Shown: piece by piece, positions 38,157 through 46,182 of the stretch
How the letters are laid out: the number at the start of each line of letters is the position of its first letter
Position numbering within the stretch: the first letter of the stretch is position 1
Assembly: GCA_041394245.1 (NCBI GenBank)
Contig: JAWKIR010000002.1
Location: 62,001 to 126,000, forward strand
Source of the DNA: Acidimicrobiales bacterium
GTDB taxonomy: Bacteria > Actinomycetota > Acidimicrobiia > Acidimicrobiales > Aldehydirespiratoraceae
DNA length: 64,000 nucleotides
Reading direction: 5' to 3'
Made by a program: the position numbers and the translations under genes
The notes under the pieces: generated by a model
Databases searched by the model: none
Seen by the model: only the letters and a program-made list of their open reading frames with translations
What the model was told of the DNA's origin: nothing

Positions 38157-39035
38157 ATGGATCGCTGGGAGCTCGACGAGTGGCTCGGGTCGCTCACGCG
38201 GGTCGCGGCATCGACACGATCGGTGTACCGGCGCGACATGCGAGCAGCGGCGAGCTGGCTCGCGGATCACGAACGTGTCGATCCATCATCGGTGACCCGG
38301 CGCGATCTGCGGGGATATCTGGCCCAACTCGACCGCGACGGCTACGCCCGGCGCACCACCGCTCGCAAGGCCTCGGTGCTGCGGCGCTACTTCCACTGGG
38401 CCCAGCGCACCGGCCGGATCGATCACGACCCGAGCGCTGCGCTCTCGGCGCCGCGGGGAACGGCAACGCTGCCCCGCGTGCTCACGGCGTCCGAACTCGA
38501 CGGTCTCGTCGAAGGCGGTCCGCGAAGTGACGATCGCCCCGAGATCGAGCTGCGCGATCGTGCCGTGGTCGAATTGCTCTACGGCAGTGGCCTCCGGGTC
38601 AGTGAGTTGTGCGGGCTCCGCACGCGCGATCTGTCCGGTCCCGCCGGCACGATCTCGGTCTGGGGCAAGGGCGACAAGCAGCGCCGGGTCCCCATCTCGG
38701 AGCCGGCGGCCGACGCGCTGGCAAAATGGATCCGCGAAGGCCGGCCGAAACTGGTGACGGAGGCGACACCCGACGACCAGGTGTTTCTGAACCGGCGAGG
38801 CACTGCGCTGTCACCGCGTGATGTGCGCCGCCTGCTCGACCGGCGATCACCCACCCCGACCCACCCGCATGCACTACGTCACACCTTTGCCACTCATCTT
38901 TTGGACGGAGGTGCCGATTTGCGTGCTGTGCAGGAATTGTTGGGCCACGCGGACCTCGCCACCACGCAGATCTACACCCGGGTGAGCCGCGAGCGCATGC
39001 GCGAGGTCCACCGATCGACCCATCCCCGCGCATAG
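38157..39035 (+). CDS. xerC: Tyrosine recombinase XerC
   Basis: A 292-residue site-specific recombinase of the Xer type, resolving chromosome dimers at dif. The N-terminal SAM-like core-binding domain (LDEWLGSLTRVAASTRSVYR) precedes the catalytic domain. Active-site residues are R in GSGLRVSELCGL, K in VWGKGDKQR, HxxR in HPHALRHTFATHLL, H in LLGHADLATTQ and the nucleophile Y in IYTRV. The ATG at 38157 is supported by TAGGGT upstream. The whiG gene follows after nine bases. Its place between dprA and whiG is usual in actinobacteria. Confidence 0.95.
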   Translation: MDRWELDEWLGSLTRVAASTRSVYRRDMRAAASWLADHERVDPSSVTRRDLRGYLAQLDRDGYARRTTARKASVLRRYFHWAQRTGRIDHDPSAALSAPRGTATLPRVLTASELDGLVEGGPRSDDRPEIELRDRAVVELLYGSGLRVSELCGLRTRDLSGPAGTISVWGKGDKQRRVPISEPAADALAKWIREGRPKLVTEATPDDQVFLNRRGTALSPRDVRRLLDRRSPTPTHPHALRHTFATHLLDGGADLRAVQELLGHADLATTQIYTRVSRERMREVHRSTHPRA

Positions 39036-39044
39036 GACTTTGCT

Positions 39045-39821
39045 GTGAGCGACGACGCCTCCGAGACCCAACGCCTGTGGGCCGACTACAAGCAGACCCG
39101 CGACCAGGGTCTGCGCGACAAGCTGATCATCCAGTACTCGCCGCTGGTCAAGTACGTGGCCGGCCGCGTGGGTGTCGGCCTTCCCCGCAATGTCGAGCAA
39201 TCGGATCTCGTCAGCTTCGGCGTCTTCGGTCTCATCGACGCGATCGAGAAGTTCGATCCGGAGCGCGGCTACAAGTTCGAGACCTACGCAATCGCCCGAA
39301 TCAAGGGAGCGATCCTCGATGAGCTGCGCTCGATCGACTGGGTGCCCCGGTCCGTGCGGTCGAAGGCCCGCACCCTCGAGCGGGCCATGGGCAAGCTCGA
39401 GGCCGAACATCATCGGGCCCCCACCGACGACGAGGTGGCCGAGGAGATGGGGGTCACCCCCCAGCAGCTCCAGACGACGCTGAGCCAGATCTCATTCGTC
39501 GGCGTGGCTGCCCTCGACGAAATGCTGTCCGGTGGCGAACGCGGCGAGTCGGTGACCTTGGGCGACACGGTGGCCGACGGCGGCGATGGGCCGATGGGTG
39601 TCTACGAGGTCGAAGAGATGCGGCAGATCCTCGCCGAATCGATCAATCGCATGCCCGAGCGGGAAAAGATCGTCCTGACGCTCTACTACTACGAGGGGCT
39701 CACCCTGGCCGAGATCGGCCGTGTGCTCAGCGTGACCGAGAGCCGGGTGTGTCAGATCCACACGAAGGCCGTCCTGCAGCTTCGGTCGCGGATCACCGCC
39801 GCCGAGCGCGAGCCGGTCTAG
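39045..39821 (+). CDS. whiG: RNA polymerase sigma factor, WhiG/FliA type
   Basis: A 258-residue sigma-28-like factor with regions 2, 3 and 4. Region 2 holds LVKYVAGRVGVGLPRNVEQS and YKFETYAIARIKGAILDELR. Region 3 is VRSKARTLERAMGKLEAEHH, and region 4 holds LTLYYYEGLTLAEIGRVLSV and ESRVCQIHTKAVLQLRSRI. In Streptomyces WhiG starts sporulation, and in motile bacteria it drives flagellar genes. Which applies here is unknown, as no target is in the window. The GTG start at 39045 follows xerC by nine bases. The order xerC-whiG-M23 peptidase-rpsB matches other actinobacteria. Confidence 0.94.
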   Translation: MSDDASETQRLWADYKQTRDQGLRDKLIIQYSPLVKYVAGRVGVGLPRNVEQSDLVSFGVFGLIDAIEKFDPERGYKFETYAIARIKGAILDELRSIDWVPRSVRSKARTLERAMGKLEAEHHRAPTDDEVAEEMGVTPQQLQTTLSQISFVGVAALDEMLSGGERGESVTLGDTVADGGDGPMGVYEVEEMRQILAESINRMPEREKIVLTLYYYEGLTLAEIGRVLSVTESRVCQIHTKAVLQLRSRITAAEREPV

Positions 39822-39888
39822 CGGCGCCCGCAGCCGGCGAGTCGGCTGCCGAACTCCACTTCCCCCGAGATCCGACAAGGGGAGTGGT

Positions 39889-40929
39889 GTGTCCATCATC
39901 CGAGTATTCGCCCTGGCGCTGGCAATCGTGCTGTTGTCACCCGTGTCCGCCGGGGCCGCGAGCATCCGCCTGACGCCACCGACCGACGCTCCGGTGCTCG
40001 ACCCGTTCCGTCTTCCCGACGGCCCGTACGGCGCAGGCAACCGCGGCATCGAATACGACACCCGTCCCGGCGGCCTCGTGCGTGCAGCCGCCGACGGCGT
40101 GGTCTCGTTCTCGGGTCCGGTCGCAGGCTCGTTGTTCGTCAGCCTCGACCATCCGGGCGGACTCCGGACCACCTACGGGTTCGTGGGGCGACTCCTGGTT
40201 CGCCGGGGTGCCGCGGTTCGACGCGGCGATGTGGTTGCCGTCGCCGACGGCCCGTTCCACTTCACCGTCCGGGTCGACGGTGTCTACGTCGACCCGGCCA
40301 CCCTGTTCGGACGGGTCGTCCTGCGACTGCGCCTGATCCCACACCTTGCCGATGGAGCCCGTGCTGATCCGAATCCGCCCGATACACTGCTCGACGGCTC
40401 GATCGAGCCTCGGACGATGCCACTTCGGGATCGACGAAATCACAGGGTTCGTGCAACACCCGGTCGCCTCGGCGTCCCGCACGGACACACAACCGGGAAA
40501 GAAGAACACCATGGCAGTCATCTCCATGAAGCAGCTGTTGGAGGCCGGCGTCCACTTCGGCCACCAGACCCGCCGCTGGAACCCGAAAATGAAGCGGTTC
40601 ATCCACGGCGAGCGGTCCGGTATCCACATCGTGGATCTCCACCAGACCCTGAACCACCTCGAGACGTCCTACGTGTTCGTCCGCGATCTCGTCGCCAATG
40701 GCGGCACCGTGCTGTTCATCGGCACCAAGAAGCAGGCCCAGGACTCCATCCAGTCCTACGCCGAACGCTGCAACATGCCCTACATCAACGAGCGGTGGTT
40801 GGGCGGCATGCTCACCAACTTCCAGACGATGTCGAAGCGCGTGGGCAAGATGAAGGACTACCAGCGCATGCGCGACTCGGGCGAGTTCGAGGCGATGCCC
40901 AAGAAGGAAGCCCTGCTCATCAATCGTGA
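39889..40929 (+). CDS. Degenerate M23 (LytM) peptidase; frame runs on into rpsB
   Basis: The first about 150 residues are a secreted M23/LytM domain: signal peptide IRVFALALAIVLLSPVSAGA, then GAGNRGIEYDTRPGG, AAADGVVSFSGPVAG, VRRGDVVAVADGPFHFTVRV and VDPATLFG. The usual H-x-x-x-D zinc motif is N-x-x-x-E here, and HxH is reduced to F-H, so it is probably not a working peptidase but an EnvC-like regulator or wall binder. No stop follows. The frame stays open to 40929, crossing the rpsB start (40511) and giving an Arg/Pro/His-rich shadow sequence. The true end should be near 40340-40510. A lost stop or a small indel is likely. GTG start with AGGGGAG upstream. Confidence 0.6.
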   Translation: MSIIRVFALALAIVLLSPVSAGAASIRLTPPTDAPVLDPFRLPDGPYGAGNRGIEYDTRPGGLVRAAADGVVSFSGPVAGSLFVSLDHPGGLRTTYGFVGRLLVRRGAAVRRGDVVAVADGPFHFTVRVDGVYVDPATLFGRVVLRLRLIPHLADGARADPNPPDTLLDGSIEPRTMPLRDRRNHRVRATPGRLGVPHGHTTGKEEHHGSHLHEAAVGGRRPLRPPDPPLEPENEAVHPRRAVRYPHRGSPPDPEPPRDVLRVRPRSRRQWRHRAVHRHQEAGPGLHPVLRRTLQHALHQRAVVGRHAHQLPDDVEARGQDEGLPAHARLGRVRGDAQEGSPAHQS

Positions 40930-41443
40930 GCTCGTGAAGCTCGAGCGCAACCTCGGCGGCATCCGCGACATGGAGAAGCTGCCCGACGCCATCTTCGTGC
41001 TCGACACCAAGAAGGAACACATCGCCGTCACCGAGGCCCGCAAGATCGGCGTGCCGATCGTGGCGGTCGTCGACACCAACTGCGATCCGGATCTCGTCGA
41101 CTACGCCATCCCCGGCAACGACGACGCCATCCGTGCCGGTCAGCTCATGTGCCGTGTCATCTCCGACGCGGTGCAGGAAGGCCGCTTCATCCGCTCCAAG
41201 CGGCAGGAGAAGTCCGGTGAGGCCGGCGCCCAGCGCAATGCGCTGGAGGAGGCCGAGGTCGCCGCCCAGCAGGAGCAGGCACGCGCCGAGGCTGCCGCCC
41301 AGGCCGCCGAACGCGAAGCCCGTGTCGTCGCGGCCAAGGCCGAGGCCGAGTCCGCCCCCGTCGAAGAACCCGCGGTCGCCGCCGAGGCTCCTGTGGAAGA
41401 CTCCCTTCCGCAGGCCGGCGACGAAGGTACGCCCGAGGCCTGA
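40511..41443 (+). CDS. rpsB: 30S ribosomal protein S2
   Basis: The uS2 protein, 310 residues. The first 230 are standard (MKQLLEAGVHFGHQTRRWNP, MLTNFQTMSKRVGKMKDY, DAIFVLDTKKEHIAVTEARK, DTNCDPDLVDYAIPGNDDAI). An Ala/Glu/Gln-rich tail of about 70 residues follows, as often in Actinobacteria. The ATG at 40511 has GGGAAAGAAGA upstream. A promoter is likely in 40330-40500, inside the 3' extension of the M23 frame; TACACT (40381-40386) with GTGCTG 16 bases upstream is one weak candidate. First gene of rpsB-tsf-pyrH-frr. Confidence 0.97.
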   Translation: MAVISMKQLLEAGVHFGHQTRRWNPKMKRFIHGERSGIHIVDLHQTLNHLETSYVFVRDLVANGGTVLFIGTKKQAQDSIQSYAERCNMPYINERWLGGMLTNFQTMSKRVGKMKDYQRMRDSGEFEAMPKKEALLINRELVKLERNLGGIRDMEKLPDAIFVLDTKKEHIAVTEARKIGVPIVAVVDTNCDPDLVDYAIPGNDDAIRAGQLMCRVISDAVQEGRFIRSKRQEKSGEAGAQRNALEEAEVAAQQEQARAEAAAQAAEREARVVAAKAEAESAPVEEPAVAAEAPVEDSLPQAGDEGTPEA

Positions 41444-41493
41444 CCGGTCCGCGACAACCACCCACACGAAGAAGCAATCGAGGAACGAGAGAG

Positions 41494-42282
41494 ATGTCGA
41501 TTTCCGCCAAGGACGTCAAAGCCCTGCGCGACGCAACGGGCGCCGGGATGATGGACGCGAAGAAGGCGCTCGTCGAGTGCGACGGCGACATGGAAGCCGC
41601 GGCGCAGCTTCTGCGCCAGAAGGGTCTGGCCAAGGCCGCCGACCGTGGTGACCGCGAGAACAACGAGGGCACGATCGCCCTGGCGGTCGACGGCAACACC
41701 GTCGCCCTCGTCCAGATCAAGACCGAGACCGACTTCTCGGCCAAGAACGAGGCCGTCACCGGGCTTGCACAAAAGCTCGCCGACGCCGTGCTGGCCGACG
41801 GTCCCGGGGCCATCGATGCCCACGCGACCGAGATCGAAGACCTCCAGGTCACGATCAAGGAGAACATCGCGGTCGGCGCGGTCGAGCGTGTGGAGGCCGC
41901 CGAGGGCAACACCCTCGACACCTACCTCCACGTCCAGGACGGTCGCGGGGTCAATGCCGTGGTCGTCGAGGGCAACGGCGTGAACCACGACGACCTCCAC
42001 CAGGTGGCGCTCCACATCGCGTTCGCGAAGCCCTCCTACCTCAGCGCCGACGAGGTGCCCGAGGAGGAAGCGGCCAAGGAGCGCGCATCGTTGCTGGAGA
42101 TCACGAAGGCCGAGGGCAAGCCCGAACAGTCCTGGGACAAGATCGTCGATGGTCGCATGCGCGGCTGGCTCGGCGAACGGGTCCTGCTCGAGCAGGGTCT
42201 CCATGGCGACAAGACTGCGGTCAAGGACAGCCTCGGCGGCGGTTCGATCGTGCGCTACGTGCAGGTCGTGATCGGCGCCTGA
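41494..42282 (+). CDS. tsf: Elongation factor Ts
   Basis: A 262-residue guanine nucleotide exchange factor for EF-Tu. The N-terminal UBA-like domain has VKALRDATGAGMMDAKKALV, including the TGAGMMDAKKAL signature. The core continues through LVQIKTETDFSAKNEAVTGL, and MRGWLGERVLLEQ ends the dimerisation part. The ATG at 41494 is preceded by GGAACGAGAGAG. It is transcribed with rpsB upstream (50-base gap) and pyrH two bases downstream. Confidence 0.97.
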   Translation: MSISAKDVKALRDATGAGMMDAKKALVECDGDMEAAAQLLRQKGLAKAADRGDRENNEGTIALAVDGNTVALVQIKTETDFSAKNEAVTGLAQKLADAVLADGPGAIDAHATEIEDLQVTIKENIAVGAVERVEAAEGNTLDTYLHVQDGRGVNAVVVEGNGVNHDDLHQVALHIAFAKPSYLSADEVPEEEAAKERASLLEITKAEGKPEQSWDKIVDGRMRGWLGERVLLEQGLHGDKTAVKDSLGGGSIVRYVQVVIGA

Positions 42283-42284
42283 TC

Positions 42285-43055
42285 GTGAGTGACGGCGACG
42301 ACACTTCCCGGGGAACGCATCCGGCTCGTTGGGGCCGGGTGTTGCTCAAGCTCTCCGGGGAGGCGTTTGCCGGCCCCCAGGAATACGGCATCGACGGTCC
42401 GACCGTGCGCGCCATCGCAGAAGACATCGTCGCGGCGCGCAATCATTTCGACGTCGACATCGCCGTGGTCGTGGGCGGCGGCAACATCTGGCGAGGCATC
42501 CAGGGCTCGGGCGCGGGTATGGACCGGGCGCAGGCCGACTACATGGGGATGCTCGCCACCGTCATGAACGGCCTGGCCTTGCAGGACACCCTCGAGCAGA
42601 TGGGCCAGCCCACCCGCGTGCAATCGGCCATTCACATGGCCCAGGTCGCCGAGCCCTACATCCGTCGCAAGGCGACCCGTCACCTCGAGAAGGGACGGAT
42701 CGTCATCTTTGCCGGTGGCACGGGCAATCCGTTCTTCACGACCGACACGGCCGCATCGCTGCGCGCCGTCGAGATCGAGGCCGACGCCGTCCTGAAGGGG
42801 ACGCACGGCGGAACCGACGGAATCTACACAGCCGACCCACGTCTCGACCCGAACGCGACCAAACTCGACCACGTGAGCTATCTCGACGTCCTCAACCGAG
42901 GCCTCAAGGTCATGGACGCGACCGCCATCACGCTGTGCATGGACAACGATCTGCCGATCGTCGTGTTCGACCTCATGGGCGAGGGAAACTTCCGGTCCCT
43001 GCTCGCGGGAGAGGCGATCGGTACGCTCGTCGATGACGAGAAGGGACCGTCGTGA
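42285..43055 (+). CDS. pyrH: Uridylate kinase
   Basis: UMP kinase (amino acid kinase fold), 256 residues, making UDP from UMP and ATP. Motifs are RVLLKLSGEAFAGPQEYGID, VVVGGGNIWRGIQG, IVIFAGGTGNPFFTTDTAA and KGTHGGTDGIYTADPRLDPN. The GTG start two bases after tsf is chosen; the N-terminal 15 residues (SDGDDTSRGTHPARW) extend beyond the kinase core. It overlaps frr by four bases, so nucleotide supply and ribosome recycling genes are expressed together. Confidence 0.97.
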   Translation: MSDGDDTSRGTHPARWGRVLLKLSGEAFAGPQEYGIDGPTVRAIAEDIVAARNHFDVDIAVVVGGGNIWRGIQGSGAGMDRAQADYMGMLATVMNGLALQDTLEQMGQPTRVQSAIHMAQVAEPYIRRKATRHLEKGRIVIFAGGTGNPFFTTDTAASLRAVEIEADAVLKGTHGGTDGIYTADPRLDPNATKLDHVSYLDVLNRGLKVMDATAITLCMDNDLPIVVFDLMGEGNFRSLLAGEAIGTLVDDEKGPS

Positions 43056-43618
43056 GCGAAATGATCGAGCTGGTGCTCGAAGAGGCAGCCGAGAAGATGG
43101 ACGCGGCGGTCAGCCATGCCCGTTCGGAGTTCTCGACCATTCGCACCGGCCGCGCCAGCTCTGCGCTGTTCGAGCGGCTCACCGCCGAGGCCTACGGCGT
43201 CGAGATGAGGCTCCAGGAGTTGGCGAGTTTCGGGGTCCCCGAGGCCCGCATGCTCGTCGTGACGCCGCACGACGCCGCGAACCTCGAGGTGATCGAGCGG
43301 GCGATCGTCAACGCGAACATGGGCCTCACGCCGTCCAACGACGGCCGCGTCATCCGATTGGCCTTCCCCCCGCTCAACGAGGAGCGTCGCCGTGATCTCG
43401 CCCGTGTCGTGGGCGGAATGGCCGAAGACGCGAAACAGCGAGTGAACGCAATACGACGTGCGGCGCGCAAGGATCTTGACGATCTCGAGAACGACGGGGG
43501 AGTCTCCTCCGACGACATCCAACGAGCCGAGGGACAACTCGATGCTCTGAAAGATGCCCGGATCGCGGCAATCGACGAGGCGCAGGCCCACAAAGAGCAG
43601 GAGCTGATGGAGGTCTGA
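43052..43618 (+). CDS. frr: Ribosome recycling factor
   Basis: A 188-residue factor that, with EF-G, splits post-termination ribosomes. Typical features are KMDAAVSHARSEFSTIRTGR, AYGVEMRLQELASFGVPEAR, RLAFPPLNEERRRDLARVVG and the C-terminal VNAIRRAARKDLDDLENDGG and DAQAHKEQELMEV-like coiled coil. The GTG at 43052 overlaps the pyrH stop by four bases. It is last of the rpsB-tsf-pyrH-frr set; cdsA follows after 29 bases, with GGAAGGGCGAG as Shine-Dalgarno. Confidence 0.97.
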   Translation: MSEMIELVLEEAAEKMDAAVSHARSEFSTIRTGRASSALFERLTAEAYGVEMRLQELASFGVPEARMLVVTPHDAANLEVIERAIVNANMGLTPSNDGRVIRLAFPPLNEERRRDLARVVGGMAEDAKQRVNAIRRAARKDLDDLENDGGVSSDDIQRAEGQLDALKDARIAAIDEAQAHKEQELMEV

Positions 43619-43647
43619 CCTCCATCGGTCCAGGGAAGGGCGAGACC

Positions 43648-44946
43648 ATGACTGATCAACACAGCGGCTTCGACGACGAGGACTTCCGCGTCGCCGATGC
43701 CGACCCGGTCGACGACGACGTCGTACCCGGCCGCTCGGTGTTCGGCGACGACGACGAGTCGTTCGACGACGACGACGCCGCGGTGCCGCACTGGAGCGAG
43801 CCGGCGACCGGTGCCGTGCCGCAGGTGGGCGGGTCCGCCGACTCGGTGACGTTCGCGCCGCCGGCTGAACCCGCACTGATCGAGGCGAACGACGACGACA
43901 TGGCGGCATGGGCCGATGTGTCGTCGACACCGCGCTGGGCCGACGAGGAGCCACTGATGCCCCCGACGCAGCCGCTGGTCGAGGACAGCGCCGACATCGC
44001 CGACGACTTCTTCGCGTTCGACGACAGCCAGGCTGCGAAGACCGCCGAGCCCTCGCTCGGCGCCGCGCTCAATGCCACACGCGGCGGTGGTGAGAGCGAC
44101 CGCGACCTCCCGGTTGCGGTGATGGTCGGTGTCGGTCTCGCCGCCCTGATCCTCGCGGCCATGACGGTCGGTCCGGCTGCCGCACTCGCCGTGGTCACCC
44201 TCGCCCTCGGTCTTGCCGCGGTCGAGTTCTTCAACGCGGTCCGAATCGCCGGTCACCAGCCCGCCGTGCTGCTCGGGCTCACCGCGTCGGTCATGATGCC
44301 GCTCGCCGTCTACTGGCGAGGCGAGCAGGCGATGGTTCTGGTGGTGGTGTTGTCGATCGTCTTCGGTTCGCTCTGGTACCTGACCGGCGTCGGCAACGAA
44401 TCTGCGGTTCGGGGTCTGGGCACGACCCTGCTCGGGATCATCCACATCGGACTCCTGGGGTCGTTCGCCGCTCTGATGCTCGGTACGACCGTCGGGGGCG
44501 TCGACGTGGGAACGGGTCTGCTCACCGCTGCGGTGCTCGTCACCGTCGGCTACGACGTGGGTGCACTCGCGATCGGCAAGGTCATGGGCCGCACGCCGCT
44601 GTCGCCGGCGAGCCCCAACAAGACCATGGAAGGCCTGGTGGGCGGCATGGTCGTCGCCGTGGCCGTCGGTGTGATCATGGGGATCATGGGCAAGCCCGCC
44701 CCCTTCGCCGGTGAAGTGTGGGGTGGGGGCTTCGGCGCCTCGTTGCTGCTCGGTCTCGTCGCGGCGCTCGCCGCCCCGATCGGCGATCTCGCCGAGTCGC
44801 AGATCAAGCGCGACCTCGGCATCAAGGACATGGGATCGATTCTTCCCGGCCACGGCGGTCTGCTCGATCGCTTCGACGGCTTGTTGTTCGTGCTCCCGGC
44901 GACCTACTACGTCGCCGTGCTCATGGACGTCGTCTCGCCCGGCTGA
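43648..44946 (+). CDS. cdsA: Phosphatidate cytidylyltransferase with long acidic N-terminus
   Basis: CDP-diacylglycerol synthase, 432 residues. The first 145 are cytoplasmic, very acidic and low in complexity (DDDVVPGRSVFGDDDESFDD). The rest is a polytopic membrane domain of about eight helices. The CDS signature is visible near the C-terminus: KRDLGIKDMGSILPGHGGLL then DRFDGLLFVLPATYY, with the usual S-x-x-KR-x-x-x-KD order in ESQIKRDLGIKD. PSNKTMEGLVGG-type residues lie earlier (SPNKTMEG). It produces the precursor of PE, PG and PI. The order frr-cdsA-dxr-rseP-ispG is conserved in bacteria. Confidence 0.93.
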   Translation: MTDQHSGFDDEDFRVADADPVDDDVVPGRSVFGDDDESFDDDDAAVPHWSEPATGAVPQVGGSADSVTFAPPAEPALIEANDDDMAAWADVSSTPRWADEEPLMPPTQPLVEDSADIADDFFAFDDSQAAKTAEPSLGAALNATRGGGESDRDLPVAVMVGVGLAALILAAMTVGPAAALAVVTLALGLAAVEFFNAVRIAGHQPAVLLGLTASVMMPLAVYWRGEQAMVLVVVLSIVFGSLWYLTGVGNESAVRGLGTTLLGIIHIGLLGSFAALMLGTTVGGVDVGTGLLTAAVLVTVGYDVGALAIGKVMGRTPLSPASPNKTMEGLVGGMVVAVAVGVIMGIMGKPAPFAGEVWGGGFGASLLLGLVAALAAPIGDLAESQIKRDLGIKDMGSILPGHGGLLDRFDGLLFVLPATYYVAVLMDVVSPG

Positions 44947-44990
44947 GCCTCACCTCACGAGCCGACCCACGACACGCCCCGGCCGGAAGG

Positions 44991-44996
44991 TAGCGT
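44991..44996 (+). promoter_or_regulatory. Candidate -10 (TAGCGT), leaderless start of dxr
   Basis: TAGCGT ends seven bases before the ATG at 45004, in the 57-base gap after cdsA. dxr-rseP can thus be transcribed independently. Confidence 0.5.
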
Positions 44997-45003
44997 CGCG
45001 CCC

Positions 45004-46182
45004 ATGACGACGTCGGTAGCCGTCCTCGGCTCCTCTGGTTCGATCGGGACGCAGACGCTCGACATCATTCGCGCCGATCCCGACCGTTACCGCGTGTCGG
45101 CGCTCGGTGTCGCCCGATCGATCGACGTCGTTGTGGCGCAGGCCGAGGAGTTCCGACCCGACGTCGTGGCGGTCGCCGATGCGTCGCTGGCGCGCGGGCT
45201 CGCCGATCGACTTCCACCGGGTATCGAGCTGCTCGTCGGTGACGACGCGATGGCCACCGCCGCCAGGCTCGGTGACGTGATCATCAATGGTGTGGTGGGG
45301 TTCGCCGGACTCGCAGTGACGCTGTCGGCCCTCGAAGCCGGCAAGCGCCTCGGCCTGGCCAACAAGGAGTCGCTCATCGCCGCCGGACCCGTGGTCCAGA
45401 GGGTCTGGGCGGCGTCCGCCGGCGATCTGATCCCGGTCGACAGCGAACACTGCGCCGTGCACCAGTGTCTGCGGGCCAACGAGGTGCTCGACAAGGTGAC
45501 CGCCGACGATCGCGTCCACGAGATCGTGCTCACCGCGAGCGGGGGACCGTTCCGAGGCCGCAGCCGCGCCGATCTGGCCGAGGTGACCATCGACGATGCG
45601 CTGGCCCACCCGACCTGGTCGATGGGCCCGAAGATCACCATCGATTCGAGCACGCTGATGAACAAGGGCCTCGAGGTCATCGAAGCCCATGAGCTCTTCG
45701 GCGTCGACTACGACCGGATCAATGTGGTGGTCCATCCCCAGTCGATCGTGCACTCGATGGTGAGCTACACCGATGGTGCGACGATCGCCCAGCTCTCGAT
45801 GCCCGACATGCGACTCTGCATTGGCTACGCATTGGCCTTTCCCGACCGACTGGAAGTGCCGTACGGCGCGATCGATTGGACCGAGATGTCGCGACTCGAC
45901 TTCCAACCCCCCGACCTCGAGGCGTTTCCGTGCCTCCGGCTGTGCTACGAGGCGGGCCGCGCCGGGGAGACCGCCCCCACATGGATCAGCGCGGCCAACG
46001 AGGTTGCGGTCGACGAGTTCCTCAAGGGACGCATCCGCTGGGTCGACATTCCCGATGTGCTCGATGCGAGTCTTCAGGTCTGGCCGGGAACAATCGCGAC
46101 CGATGTCGACGTTGTACTCGACGTCGACCGGGAAGCCCGCGTCGTCGCTGCTCAGCTGATCGACCAGAGAGTGCACGCATGA
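45004..46182 (+). CDS. dxr: 1-deoxy-D-xylulose 5-phosphate reductoisomerase
   Basis: The second enzyme of the MEP isoprenoid pathway, 392 residues. The NADPH site is VLGSSGSIGTQTLDII. The metal and substrate sites are visible as ANKESLIAAGPVV, PVDSEHCAVHQCL, LTASGGPFRGRS, WSMGPKITIDSSTLMNKGLE, IEAHELFGVDYDRI and VVHPQSIVHSMV. It shares the pathway with ispG, two genes on. Its stop overlaps the rseP start (ATGA). Confidence 0.97.
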   Translation: MTTSVAVLGSSGSIGTQTLDIIRADPDRYRVSALGVARSIDVVVAQAEEFRPDVVAVADASLARGLADRLPPGIELLVGDDAMATAARLGDVIINGVVGFAGLAVTLSALEAGKRLGLANKESLIAAGPVVQRVWAASAGDLIPVDSEHCAVHQCLRANEVLDKVTADDRVHEIVLTASGGPFRGRSRADLAEVTIDDALAHPTWSMGPKITIDSSTLMNKGLEVIEAHELFGVDYDRINVVVHPQSIVHSMVSYTDGATIAQLSMPDMRLCIGYALAFPDRLEVPYGAIDWTEMSRLDFQPPDLEAFPCLRLCYEAGRAGETAPTWISAANEVAVDEFLKGRIRWVDIPDVLDASLQVWPGTIATDVDVVLDVDREARVVAAQLIDQRVHA

